Source: Mesorhizobium sp. M4B.F.Ca.ET.058.02.1.1
Lineage (GTDB): Bacteria > Pseudomonadota > Alphaproteobacteria > Rhizobiales > Rhizobiaceae
Reading direction: 5' to 3'
DNA length: 64,000 nucleotides
NCBI RefSeq assembly: GCF_003952505.1
Contig: NZ_CP034450.1
Location: 5,601,001-5,665,000 of the forward strand
Shown: positions 9,928 through 17,021 of the stretch, piece after piece
Numbering within the stretch: the stretch's first letter is position 1
Layout of the letters: each line of letters opens with the position of its first letter
The notes under the pieces: generated by a model
What the model saw: only the letters and a program-made list of their open reading frames with translations
What the model was told of the DNA's origin: nothing
Database searches by the model: none
Program-made: the position numbers and the translations under genes

Positions 9928-10293
9928 TCAGAGCGGCCGATAGGCGACGGCCTCGACCTCGATCTTGATGTCGATCATCAGCCGCGACTCGACCGTCGTG
10001 CGGGCCGGCGGATGCTTCGGGAAATGCCTGGCATAGACGGTGTTGAAGGTGCCGAAGTCGCGCGCGTCCTCCAGCCAGACCGTCGTCTTGACCACATCGT
10101 CCATGGTGCAGCCGGCAAGCGCCAGGGCCGCATTGATGTTCTGAAGCACCTGCTCGGTCTGCTCGACGATGCCACCCTGGACGACCATACCGTCGCTTCC
10201 GACCGGCACCTGGCCAGAGACATAGACGAAGTCGCCCGCACGGACCGCGGGGGATAGCGGCACATGCGATGTTCCGAAACACTGCTTGGGCAA
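9928..10293 (-). CDS. RidA family protein
   Basis: The 121-aa product belongs to the Rid (YjgF/YER057c/UK114) family. RidA proteins hydrolyse reactive enamine/imine intermediates released by PLP enzymes. Visible family features are FVYVSGQVP (about residues 22-30), the QTEQVLQNINAALALAG helix, and PPARTTVESRL, which holds the active-site Arg. It is probably a catabolic paralogue rather than housekeeping RidA, judging by its position directly upstream of the amidohydrolase. Start at 10293 gives the normal family length. Confidence 0.88.
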   Translation of the reverse strand: MPKQCFGTSHVPLSPAVRAGDFVYVSGQVPVGSDGMVVQGGIVEQTEQVLQNINAALALAGCTMDDVVKTTVWLEDARDFGTFNTVYARHFPKHPPARTTVESRLMIDIKIEVEAVAYRPL

Positions 10294-10481
10294 GAAATAG
10301 CCTCCTGTTCAGACATGGCAGGACTGTTCGGAGTCTGCCGTTGCCGACCCTCTATCCCTATTGGCGCGATCCTCCTAGTGCCGCTGGCTGGAGAGCAATA
10401 TTTTTCGAGATGGATGTTGCTTTGCTAGAAGTGGATCAGCATGTTGCGCCGCCATGCCGGTCGCGATCCGGGAGAAAGAAA

Positions 10482-10967
10482 ATGACCTTCGACAAGAACC
10501 CGTTTCCGGCCGGCGACGCCGATCGTCATGCGCTGTGGGACATGCTGGTGCGGCGCGACATCGACGCCTTTCTCTCGCAGGACTGGTCGATGGTCGAGGA
10601 CGATTTCGTCGCCGAAAGCTTCTTCGGCATGCATGCGCATTTCCTCAACGACGCGGATGCCTGGCGGCTGCAGTTTCCGACGCTCGCCGCCTATCGCGAC
10701 GAATGGCTGCGCCAGGCCAAGGAAACCGCAGCGACGAAATTCGCCGAGCCGCTGCGCGAGGCGCTTTTTCGGGTCACCAACATGCGCGACATCGATGTCG
10801 ACGGCGACCGGGCGGTGCTGCACAAGAAGTTCAACGGTTCCATCGCGAAGGCGGACGGCAGCGTCGACAGGCTGAAGTGGCAAACGCTCTATTTCTGCTC
10901 GAAGGTCGGTGGCCGCTGGAAGATAGCGGGCTTCGTCGGCTACATGCCCCACCCGCTGGGGAGCTAG
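10482..10967 (+). CDS. NTF2/SnoaL-like hypothetical protein
   Basis: A 161-aa soluble protein of unknown function, starting MTFDKNPFPAGDADRHALWD. Acidic and aromatic residues dominate, with DRAVLHKKFNG and a Trp-rich ending (GGRWKIAGFVGYMPHP). The last segment is typical of the final strands of SnoaL/NTF2-like folds, so that fold is my best guess. The ATG at 10482 is preceded by GGGAGAAAG and is preferred over upstream in-frame starts. It is divergent from the ridA-like gene, with 188 bases between them for both promoters. Confidence 0.7.
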   Translation: MTFDKNPFPAGDADRHALWDMLVRRDIDAFLSQDWSMVEDDFVAESFFGMHAHFLNDADAWRLQFPTLAAYRDEWLRQAKETAATKFAEPLREALFRVTNMRDIDVDGDRAVLHKKFNGSIAKADGSVDRLKWQTLYFCSKVGGRWKIAGFVGYMPHPLGS

Positions 10968-10989
10968 GCTCGCGTCGGAAGCCCTCGAC

Positions 10990-11178
10990 CTACTGCCCTT
11001 TGATGCTCTCGGCGATCTCGTGCAGCACCTTGCGGTCGGTCCCGTGCCGCTTGATGAGCGTGCGGGCCTGTTCCGGCGTGATGCCTGCTTCCTCGGCGAA
11101 ATGCCTGACCTCGTAGTCCTCGTCGCCGGCCACTTGCGAACGGTCGCGGTTGTCGGTCTTCGTCTTGTCGTCGGCCAT
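10990..11178 (-). CDS. DUF3606 domain small protein
   Basis: A 62-aa protein starting MADDKTKTDNRDRSQV and containing EVRHFAEEAGITPEQARTLI, the DUF3606 signature: a short helical module common in rhizobia and usually stress-linked. Function unknown. Its upstream region holds a perfect EcfG-type promoter (11206-11230), which supports expression under general stress. Confidence 0.85.
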   Translation of the reverse strand: MADDKTKTDNRDRSQVAGDEDYEVRHFAEEAGITPEQARTLIKRHGTDRKVLHEIAESIKGQ

Positions 11179-11205
11179 GACTGCGTTCCTCGTTCAACAC
11201 GAGAT

Positions 11206-11230
11206 AACGAAAAGGGTCCGGTGGGGTTCC
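11206..11230 (-). promoter_or_regulatory. EcfG general-stress promoter of the DUF3606 gene
   Basis: On the minus strand GGAAC (11226-11230) is followed after exactly 16 bases by CGTT (11206-11209). GGAAC-N16/17-CGTT is the established consensus for the alphaproteobacterial extracytoplasmic sigma factor EcfG (PhyR-NepR-EcfG cascade). The predicted transcript would start about 20 bases before the ATG at 11178. Confidence 0.8.
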
Positions 11231-11296
11231 CCGGAACCTCGATTGGGCGCGACCTTCCTGGGCGCCGAGAGTTTCGAGAGTTTTAGGTACGAGTTC

Positions 11297-11527
11297 CTAG
11301 TGGGTCCGATGATCGAAAACCACCGCCATGGTCTTACCAATTGCCGCCATGACAATCAGCTCTACCAGATGGTCGTCGCTGTCGTCGCAAGCCGGGCCGA
11401 TGCGGCGGATGGCGTCGATCGCCGCCTTGGTCGATATGGTGTCGCCGGCACGGAATCTTGAAAGCGTAGATGAAACAAGTTCTTCGGCCGTCGAGTCGAT
11501 AGCCGGCACTTTTGGCACGACGCTCAT
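11297..11527 (-). CDS. Hypothetical protein, 76 aa
   Basis: A 76-aa ORF starting MSVVPKVPAIDSTAEELVSS. It is mixed helical, with no membrane segment or recognised motif. RIGPACDDSDDHLVELIVMAAI suggests an amphipathic helical core. An in-frame start nine codons upstream is possible, but AGGAG-like bases precede the inner ATG. It sits in the group of small stress-type genes between 10.9 and 13.7 kb. No clear EcfG promoter was found for it. Function unknown. Confidence 0.6.
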   Translation of the reverse strand: MSVVPKVPAIDSTAEELVSSTLSRFRAGDTISTKAAIDAIRRIGPACDDSDDHLVELIVMAAIGKTMAVVFDHRTH

Positions 11528-11636
11528 AGGCCTCCTCCTGCCATGAACCTTCACCCAAAAGGATGATACGCCGAATGCTGGTTTCTGCTAGCGAAATGGT
11601 GGTCCGACCAGTCACTGGAGACAGCCTGCCGCTATT

Positions 11637-11852
11637 TCAACCGACCTGTCCTCGATGATCCTCAGATAGGAACGTCATGGACAGGTCGATCCCGATCGCG
11701 TGCTTGGGCGGCGCGTCGTTCTCGTCGGGGTTGGGAACCGGGTCCTCGTCCGGAAGCCGCTGCGGCTCCGGCTCTCGCATGGGCTTCGGTTCGGGTAGCG
11801 GCGGTGGGGTTGGCATGGGTGTGGGGTCGGGATTGGGAAGAATTGCCGTCAT
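11637..11852 (-). CDS. Proline-rich small protein, 71 aa
   Basis: A 71-aa protein whose first 50 residues are a low-complexity run of Pro, Glu, Asp and Arg (PNPDPTPMPTPPPLPEPKP and similar). A short ordered-looking tail containing HAIGIDLSMTF follows. It is probably intrinsically disordered. A perfect EcfG promoter lies 70-94 bases upstream, which makes it a real stress-induced gene rather than a chance ORF. Function unknown. Confidence 0.7.
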   Translation of the reverse strand: MTAILPNPDPTPMPTPPPLPEPKPMREPEPQRLPDEDPVPNPDENDAPPKHAIGIDLSMTFLSEDHRGQVG

Positions 11853-11921
11853 GTGATGTCCCTGCGCTCGGCCTCTCAGGCGCTATCATTCAGGCTCGAC
11901 GTTAATGGGCGATACAGGCGG

Positions 11922-11946
11922 AACGGTCGCGCTCGCGTATGGTTCC
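11922..11946 (-). promoter_or_regulatory. EcfG general-stress promoter of the proline-rich protein gene
   Basis: On the minus strand GGAAC (11942-11946), 16 bases, then CGTT (11922-11925). The same segment read rightwards gives GGAAC (11920-11924), 16 bases, GGTT, a weaker match. The element could therefore also serve the rightward gene at 12091, though that start is about 145 bases away. Confidence 0.78.
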
Positions 11947-12090
11947 GATCCGGCCCTACGCGCCGGCCGCGGCATGGGCCGAGCCATGCTCGAAAATGAT
12001 TCACGACGCAGCCCGTTCGGGGCTTGCCGACCTCCAGCGGCGCCATAATTCCACAAGGGGGTGGGTCATCTGCTGAAACAGGAGGCGGCC

Positions 12091-12525
12091 GTGAAACACC
12101 AGACCGTAGACCAACTCAATGCCGTTGCCGACGTCCATGCCGAGGCGACGTATCTCTTCGCAACCCGCGGCCAGCGCCTCGAACGCTGGGCGCAACTTCT
12201 GGAGCAGGATCCCGACCGGCGCCTCGGGGCGCTCGCCGGCACCGAATACACGGCTCCCGACCTGCGCGACAGGATGCGCGCTTCGGGATCGCCGATCACG
12301 GTCGCCTTCGAGGATCCGGTCTTTCGCGCTCAGGGCCTGGCCGATGACAGCTACGGCGAAGCCAGGCGCTTCTTCGAGCTGAGCGACTGGCAGTTGCATG
12401 AGATCGTCTGCCATTGCCATGTCGGCGCGACGCTGCCGGCCAGATGGGCGGCCTCTCGCGTACGCGCGGCGAACTCGCCGGGATCCGGCTTCTTCGCCTG
12501 GCTGCGCGGCGTGTTCATGCACTGA
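12091..12525 (+). CDS. Hypothetical protein, 144 aa (GTG start)
   Basis: A soluble 144-aa protein that begins at GTG 12091 with the residues KHQTVDQLNAVADVHAE. The start is decided by a strong CAGGAGG sequence at about 12079-12085; the in-frame ATG at 12061 has none. Features are an Arg/Gln-rich helix (QRLERWAQLLEQDP) and a late C-H-C-H segment (EIVCHCHVGA). The latter might bind metal, but two Cys and two His in six residues are not a known motif to me. No family recognised. It lies in the small-gene stress group. Confidence 0.6.
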   Translation: MKHQTVDQLNAVADVHAEATYLFATRGQRLERWAQLLEQDPDRRLGALAGTEYTAPDLRDRMRASGSPITVAFEDPVFRAQGLADDSYGEARRFFELSDWQLHEIVCHCHVGATLPARWAASRVRAANSPGSGFFAWLRGVFMH

Positions 12526-12670
12526 CGTAGCAGGCGAGCAGCGCGTCGATGCCGGCTCTGGTTAGACCTCGACCGGAGCCACTCGATCGAGTTAGCGAGA
12601 TCGCGGCCAATATGGTTCCGCAGTTGATTGCGGTCGTCGGTCGGGTCGGCGCCTTCCCCCGGGGCGCTTG

Positions 12671-13066
12671 TCATGTTGTGGTTTGGATGATCAGCGTCAG
12701 CGTGCCATCATAATCGATGTTGGCAGCGACGACCTGCGAGGAGCTGAGCCCGTTGGCCTGCAAGACCGACAGTGCCTGCGGCGAGGCGTCGACTGAACGT
12801 TGCAGTTTCAAGAGATCCTCGGCGCTGGTCTCGGTGATCACGGCCTCCGCCTGCGCCTTGATTTCCGCCGGCAGGTCCTCGACCGCCACCAGGGCGATAT
12901 TGGTGAAATCCTGTGCGGAGAGATCCTGATCGGGCGCCGTCTGGTCCGGCAGCGGCTCTTGCGCAGGGGGCAGGTTCTGGGGCCGCTGCGGCTCCGCGAT
13001 CTGCGCCGAGACCGGTAGCGCCAGGGCGAGCGCCGAGAGCGTGACGATCATCGTCAACATCCGCAT
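12671..13066 (-). CDS. Secreted hypothetical protein, 131 aa
   Basis: The product starts MRMLTMIVTLSALALALPVSA, a clear Sec signal peptide with an AxA-type cleavage site near residue 21. A Pro/Gln-rich linker and a 75-residue helical domain (SVDASPQALSVLQANGLSSS) follow. It is exported to the periplasm; function unknown. A possible EcfG-like promoter on the same strand (GGAAC at 13129-13133, 16 bases, TGTT at 13109-13112) differs from consensus at one base. An in-frame start 14 codons upstream would hide the signal peptide and is disfavoured. Confidence 0.65.
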   Translation of the reverse strand: MRMLTMIVTLSALALALPVSAQIAEPQRPQNLPPAQEPLPDQTAPDQDLSAQDFTNIALVAVEDLPAEIKAQAEAVITETSAEDLLKLQRSVDASPQALSVLQANGLSSSQVVAANIDYDGTLTLIIQTTT

Positions 13067-13264
13067 TGTCTTTCCTTCCATTCTCTCGGGGTGGGTTCCT
13101 TGCGTCACAACACTTCGACCGACCGATGGTTCCCGATGATGAAGGCTTCAGCGCGGAGCCGCCACCCGACAGCGTCATCTGGTTGAAGATGGAACGTTTC
13201 GGACAGGCGTTCATTCTTCCTGATCACCGCATTGGCGAGGGCGCTGCAACGCGAGGAGAGAATC

Positions 13265-13702
13265 ATGAAAATCAGGGATTGCATGACGCAGGCCGTTCGG
13301 GTCGCCAGTCCGGACCAGACCTTGCGCGACGCGGCTCGGGCCATGGCCGATCTTGACGCCGGTGTTTTGCCCGTCGGCGAGAATGACCGGCTGGTCGGAA
13401 TGATCACCGATCGCGACATTGCCGTTCGCGGCGTGGCGGAAGGCAAGGGGCCCGATACGAAGATCAGGGAAGTGATGAGCGCGGAGGTGAAATACTGCTT
13501 CGACGACCAGGAAGTGGACGATATCCTGCGCAACATGGGCGACCTCAAGCTGCGGCGGATGCCGGTCATCAGTCGCGAGCACCGGCTGGTCGGCATCATT
13601 TCGCTCGGCGATCTCGCCACCGCCGGCAATACTGAATGGGCTGGCGAGGCGCTTGGCGGCATTTCGCAGCCGGGCGGCGAGCATTCGCAGACCGCGCACT
13701 GA
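13265..13702 (+). CDS. CBS domain protein
   Basis: A 145-aa protein of two tandem CBS motifs, starting MKIRDCMTQAVRVASPDQTL. The first CBS repeat spans about residues 5-60, with VGMITDRDIAVRGVA. The second spans about 70-125, with RRMPVISREHRLVGIISLGDLA. Stand-alone CBS pairs bind adenine nucleotides and act as energy or stress sensors. GAGGAGAG precedes the ATG by seven bases. It has no linked effector domain, and its partner is unknown. It closes the small stress-gene group. Confidence 0.88.
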   Translation: MKIRDCMTQAVRVASPDQTLRDAARAMADLDAGVLPVGENDRLVGMITDRDIAVRGVAEGKGPDTKIREVMSAEVKYCFDDQEVDDILRNMGDLKLRRMPVISREHRLVGIISLGDLATAGNTEWAGEALGGISQPGGEHSQTAH

Positions 13703-13733
13703 CGGACCACGCCGGCGGCTCGAAATCGACCCG

Positions 13734-14753
13734 TCAGCGCCAGCCGAGGGCCGGCGCGACGAATTTGAGGATCGCCTCGATCACATGCGTATTGTAGGCG
13801 ACGCCAAGCTGGTTGGGCACGGTGAGAAGCAGCGTGTCGGCCTCGGCGATCGCTTCGTCCGCCCTCAGCTGTTCTATGAGCACATCCGGCTCGGCCGCAT
13901 AGGTGCGGCCGAAGACGGCACGCTTCTCGGGTTCGATATAGCCGAAATGATCCTCGTCCTCGCTGCCGCCGAAATAGGCGCGGTCCATGTCGTTGACCAG
14001 CGCGAAGATGCTGCGGCTCACCGAGACGCGCGGCTCGCGGCTGTGGCCGGCCTCCGCCCACGCCTTGCGGAAGGCGCGGATTTGCTCGGCCTGCTGGATA
14101 TGGAGCGGCTGGCCGCTTTCGTCGAATTTGAGCGTCGAGCTCTGCAGGTTCATGCCCAACTTTGCCGCCCATTCCGCCGTGGCGTTGGTGGCCGCGCCCC
14201 ACCAGATCCTGTCGCGCAGGCCCTCTGACAAAGGCTCCAGGCGCAGCAGGCCCGGCGGATTGGGGAACATCGGCCGCGGATTGGGTTGGGCAAAGCCATG
14301 GCCGCGCAGCACCTCGAGGAAGACCTCGGCGTGGCGCCTGGCCATGTCGGCATCGCTCTTGCCCTCCTCGGGCACGTAACCGAAATAGCGCCAGCCATCG
14401 ATCACCTGCTCCGGCGAGCCGCGGCTGATGCCAAGCTGCAGCCGGCCGCCGGCGATGAGGTCGGCGGCGCCGGCGTCCTCGACCATGTAGAGCGGGTTCT
14501 CGTAGCGCATATCGATGACGGCGGTGCCGAGCTCGATGCGGCGCGTCCTGGCGCCGGCGGCGGCCAGCAGCGGAAAGGGCGAGGCGAGCTGGCGGGCGAA
14601 ATGGTGGACGCGGAAATAGGCGCCGTCGGCGCCCAGCTCCTCGGCGGCGACGGCAAGGTCGATCGACTGGAGCAGCGCGTCGGCCGCCGAGCGCGTCCCC
14701 GACTGCGGCGACGGCGACCAATGTCCGAACGACAGAAAGCCAATTTTCTTCAT
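13734..14753 (-). CDS. LLM class flavin-dependent oxidoreductase
   Basis: The 339-aa product is a bacterial luciferase-like (LLM) monooxygenase that would use FMNH2 from a separate reductase. Recognisable blocks are the N-terminal strand KKIGFLSFGHWSP, the RVHHFARQLASPFPLLAAAG region (about residues 47-67), GTAVIDMRYENPLYMVEDAG, and GRLQLGISRGSPEQV (about 103-117). These match the TIM-barrel core of the family. Substrate unknown. It is convergent with the CBS gene. Its upstream region has two CATAGGCCT repeats (14801 and 14835) that could be operator sites. Confidence 0.85.
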   Translation of the reverse strand: MKKIGFLSFGHWSPSPQSGTRSAADALLQSIDLAVAAEELGADGAYFRVHHFARQLASPFPLLAAAGARTRRIELGTAVIDMRYENPLYMVEDAGAADLIAGGRLQLGISRGSPEQVIDGWRYFGYVPEEGKSDADMARRHAEVFLEVLRGHGFAQPNPRPMFPNPPGLLRLEPLSEGLRDRIWWGAATNATAEWAAKLGMNLQSSTLKFDESGQPLHIQQAEQIRAFRKAWAEAGHSREPRVSVSRSIFALVNDMDRAYFGGSEDEDHFGYIEPEKRAVFGRTYAAEPDVLIEQLRADEAIAEADTLLLTVPNQLGVAYNTHVIEAILKFVAPALGWR

Positions 14754-15213
14754 GGGATTACCGGATGCGGGGTGGGCGGATTATGCGGGGTATGATGGCA
14801 CATAGGCCTTCTGGCGGAGAGAGCGTCTTTCGATCATAGGCCTATAACATTGAAAATATTCATCTTTTTGCTGCGCAATTAGTTACACGGCCGGGCGACA
14901 GAGGTCACGGCTTCTATAAGCTCGCTGCTCCGAGTCCGTCCACCCGTTTTGAGCGGTATCCGAGGGTCGCGCGCGCAAGGAATGTCAGCATCGCCATTTC
15001 CTGCAAGCAGACATTGCGGGCACGAAGTTGGAGGTCGAGGTTGCGCGTATCCATTCCTATTTGCGTACGATCATATCATCCGGTTGATCCAGAAGCGGGC
15101 GCCCCTTCGCTGGATTTCCAGCCTAGGCCAGGTCATCTGTCCTGAACGGTCATGACGAGGCGACGCGGGACACCGCGCCACCTCGTCATTGCGACTCTCG
15201 CTGACGGTTCGAA
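14754..15213. other. Intergenic region with a long hairpin
   Basis: About 460 bases without a convincing gene. It holds the promoter region of the LLM gene with two direct CATAGGCCT repeats (14801-14809, 14835-14843; the second is part of a perfect ATAGGCCTAT palindrome), and an AT-rich patch near 14850-14890. Near the cupin stop, ATGACGAGG (15152-15160) pairs perfectly with CCTCGTCAT (15181-15189), a hairpin that may terminate the leftward cupin transcript although no U-run follows. Confidence 0.55.
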
Positions 15214-15672
15214 CTAGTCAACCCACTTGGCCGGTCCACGGAACTCGATCCCATAGCGGCTCGCGAGTTCCGCCACTTCGGTCATCTGATCAGGAATGGC
15301 CAGTTCGCGTGCGGCCGCCTCGACGAAGAACTCCTCCAGCCCGCCGGGCGTCAAAATCGTAAGGTTGCGGCCTGGCTCGGCACTCGCAACGCGGAACGTG
15401 TGTGGTACGCCGCAGGGTAGGAAGATCGACGCGCCCGCGGGCACCATCATGAACTGACCGTCGAGCCAGAATTCGTAGGTGCCCTCGATCACGTGGATCA
15501 CTTCGTCCTCATTGTGGTGCACATGCACGGGCGGGCCGCCGCGCGAGGGCACGGTGGATTCGAAGACGCTGACTATGCCGCCGCTTTGGTATCTGCCGAC
15601 ATTGATCCTGTAGACCGTGTCCATCCATTTGACGGTGCGCGCTGCGCGCACCGAGCCTGGGGCGATGTCCAT
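15214..15672 (-). CDS. Cupin domain protein
   Basis: A 152-aa single-domain cupin starting MDIAPGSVRAARTVKWMD. It has the motif-1 residues PVHVHHNEDEVIHVIEG (about residues 43-59; metal ligands His, His, Glu) and motif-2 region PCGVPHTFRV (about 87-96) with the final His. It would bind one metal ion; reaction unknown. It is divergent from a LysR-type regulator gene with a perfect palindrome between them, so regulation by that LysR is likely. Confidence 0.85.
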   Translation of the reverse strand: MDIAPGSVRAARTVKWMDTVYRINVGRYQSGGIVSVFESTVPSRGGPPVHVHHNEDEVIHVIEGTYEFWLDGQFMMVPAGASIFLPCGVPHTFRVASAEPGRNLTILTPGGLEEFFVEAAARELAIPDQMTEVAELASRYGIEFRGPAKWVD

Positions 15673-15726
15673 CGCGTTTCCCTTTCCATGTTCGGTCAAC
15701 TAGGGTCGGTGCTGCAGCAACGTTTG

Positions 15727-15742
15727 CATTGTTAGAACAATG
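15727..15742. promoter_or_regulatory. Palindromic candidate operator between cupin and lysR genes
   Basis: CATTGTT (15727-15733) and AACAATG (15736-15742) are perfect inverted arms around AG. The site lies 54 bases before the cupin start and 46 before the LysR start, where a shared LysR-type operator is expected. The assignment is positional inference. Confidence 0.55.
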
Positions 15743-15788
15743 ATCCGACTGGCGGAAATCGAATGATCGTATTCGGGATATTGGCGCC

Positions 15789-16718
15789 GTGAATTTGGCC
15801 GCGTTCGATCTCAATCTGTTGCGCGTTTTCGACGCCATGATGCTGGAGCGAAGTACGGTACGCGCCGGGGAACGGGTCGGCCTGTCGCAGCCGGCGGTCA
15901 GCTCGGCGCTCGGGCGCCTGCGCTCCATCCTCGGCGACGAGCTTTTCGTGCGCGACGGCAACCGCATGATGCCAACACCGCGCGCACTCCAGCTGAAGGA
16001 GCCGGTGCGCCAGGCATTGGTGCAAATCGAATTGGCTCTAACGGCAAACGCAACGTTCGATCCTCGGACGTCGACCCGGTCCTTCATGCTGATCGGATCG
16101 GACTATTTCTCGGCTTTGCTCATGCCGAAGCTGGCGGCAAAGGTGGCGCCCGTTGCGCCGTCGATCACCCTCCAGATGATAGATCACCCTTCGACAGACG
16201 TTTTCGGCCTGCTGAGCGACGACAGGGCCGACATCGCGTTGGACCGGGCACTGGAGACGCCGGAGTGGATCGTCAGCCACAAGCTGTTCCGTTCCTGGCT
16301 TGTTTGCATCGCCCGCCGTGGGCATCCGTTGCTGGGGCCAAAGGGCATCAAGCCTGGAGAGACCATTCCTGCCGACGTTTTCTGCGCCATCCCGCAGGTG
16401 TTGCGTTCGGCCGACGGGGCCAAGACTGGAACCATAGATCCTGCGCTCGAAAGGCTCGGCCTGTCACGCAAGGTCGCCATGACCGTTCCGCATTTCCAGG
16501 CCGTGGCGCTCGCCGTAGCAACGAGCGAGCTGCTCGGCAGCATCCCGGCTCACTTTGCGCGTCTGGTGGCCGAACGTCTCGATTTGGATATTTTCATACC
16601 ACCGATGGAACCGCCGGCTATGGACGTCACAATGTACTGGCACCGCCGATTTGATCGCGACGCCGGGAACGCTTGGCTTCGTGAGCAACTGGTGGCTGTT
16701 GCTTCGTTTGATCCGTAG
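15789..16718 (+). CDS. LysR family transcriptional regulator
   Basis: A 309-aa LysR regulator with a GTG start at 15789. The winged helix-turn-helix fills residues 1-65 (FDLNLLRVFDAMMLERSTVR, then GLSQPAVSSALGRLR). The periplasmic-binding-protein-like effector domain follows from about residue 90. The N-terminal NLAAFDLNLLRVFDAM pattern resembles the NodD/LinR branch of LysR proteins. The inducer is unknown. The divergent cupin gene is the likely target. Confidence 0.92.
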   Translation: MNLAAFDLNLLRVFDAMMLERSTVRAGERVGLSQPAVSSALGRLRSILGDELFVRDGNRMMPTPRALQLKEPVRQALVQIELALTANATFDPRTSTRSFMLIGSDYFSALLMPKLAAKVAPVAPSITLQMIDHPSTDVFGLLSDDRADIALDRALETPEWIVSHKLFRSWLVCIARRGHPLLGPKGIKPGETIPADVFCAIPQVLRSADGAKTGTIDPALERLGLSRKVAMTVPHFQAVALAVATSELLGSIPAHFARLVAERLDLDIFIPPMEPPAMDVTMYWHRRFDRDAGNAWLREQLVAVASFDP

Positions 16719-17021
16719 GCTTTTGTGCATTGGCATCTCAACGTCCGCCATCGTTGTTCCCTCAACCACAAGCGGACCTACTGCTCTCAGCCCAAACAGG
16801 ACGCTGACCACCTCGACGTTAAGCGACGCGATGGCGGACCAAGCGGTCCTGACAGTTCGTTACACAGATCAACACTTTGACCTTGAAGTGCTTCTATGGC
16901 GAAGGTTCAAAGCAATCCGCTTTGCGCAGCATCTCGATCGTCGCGTGGCATTGCCCTCATAGTCAAAAGACGAGCCTATACCCTGACTAGAGCAAGGCGG
17001 CGATCCAAAGCAATGCGCTCT
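16719..17021. other. Intergenic region carrying a dispersed repeat
   Basis: About 300 bases between lysR and the cyclase pseudogene, with no gene seen. Most of it is occupied by the first copy of the dispersed repeat described at 16791-16899 and weaker flanking similarity. Confidence 0.6.
16791..16899. repeat. Dispersed repeat, copy A
   Basis: A 109-bp segment similar, by eye at roughly four bases in five, to 21200-21313 in the same orientation. Shared words include GCTGACC, GCGACG, ATGGCGGAC, GTTACACAGA and GACCTTGAAG. The two copies bracket the pair of cyclase genes. Weaker upstream similarity (ACGTCCGC) suggests the element is longer than the core. Confidence 0.75.

Noticed and set aside
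13190..13213. GGAAC followed by CGTT upstream of the CBS gene, first read as an EcfG promoter
   Set aside because: The spacing is 12 bases, outside the 16-17 required.
14949..15155. 68-codon ORF in the intergenic region after the LLM gene
   Set aside because: No ribosome site, no family resemblance, and AT/GC pattern not coding-like.
16740..16760. AACG and GTTCC near the first repeat as an EcfG promoter
   Set aside because: Spacing is only 12 bases and no gene starts in the right place.
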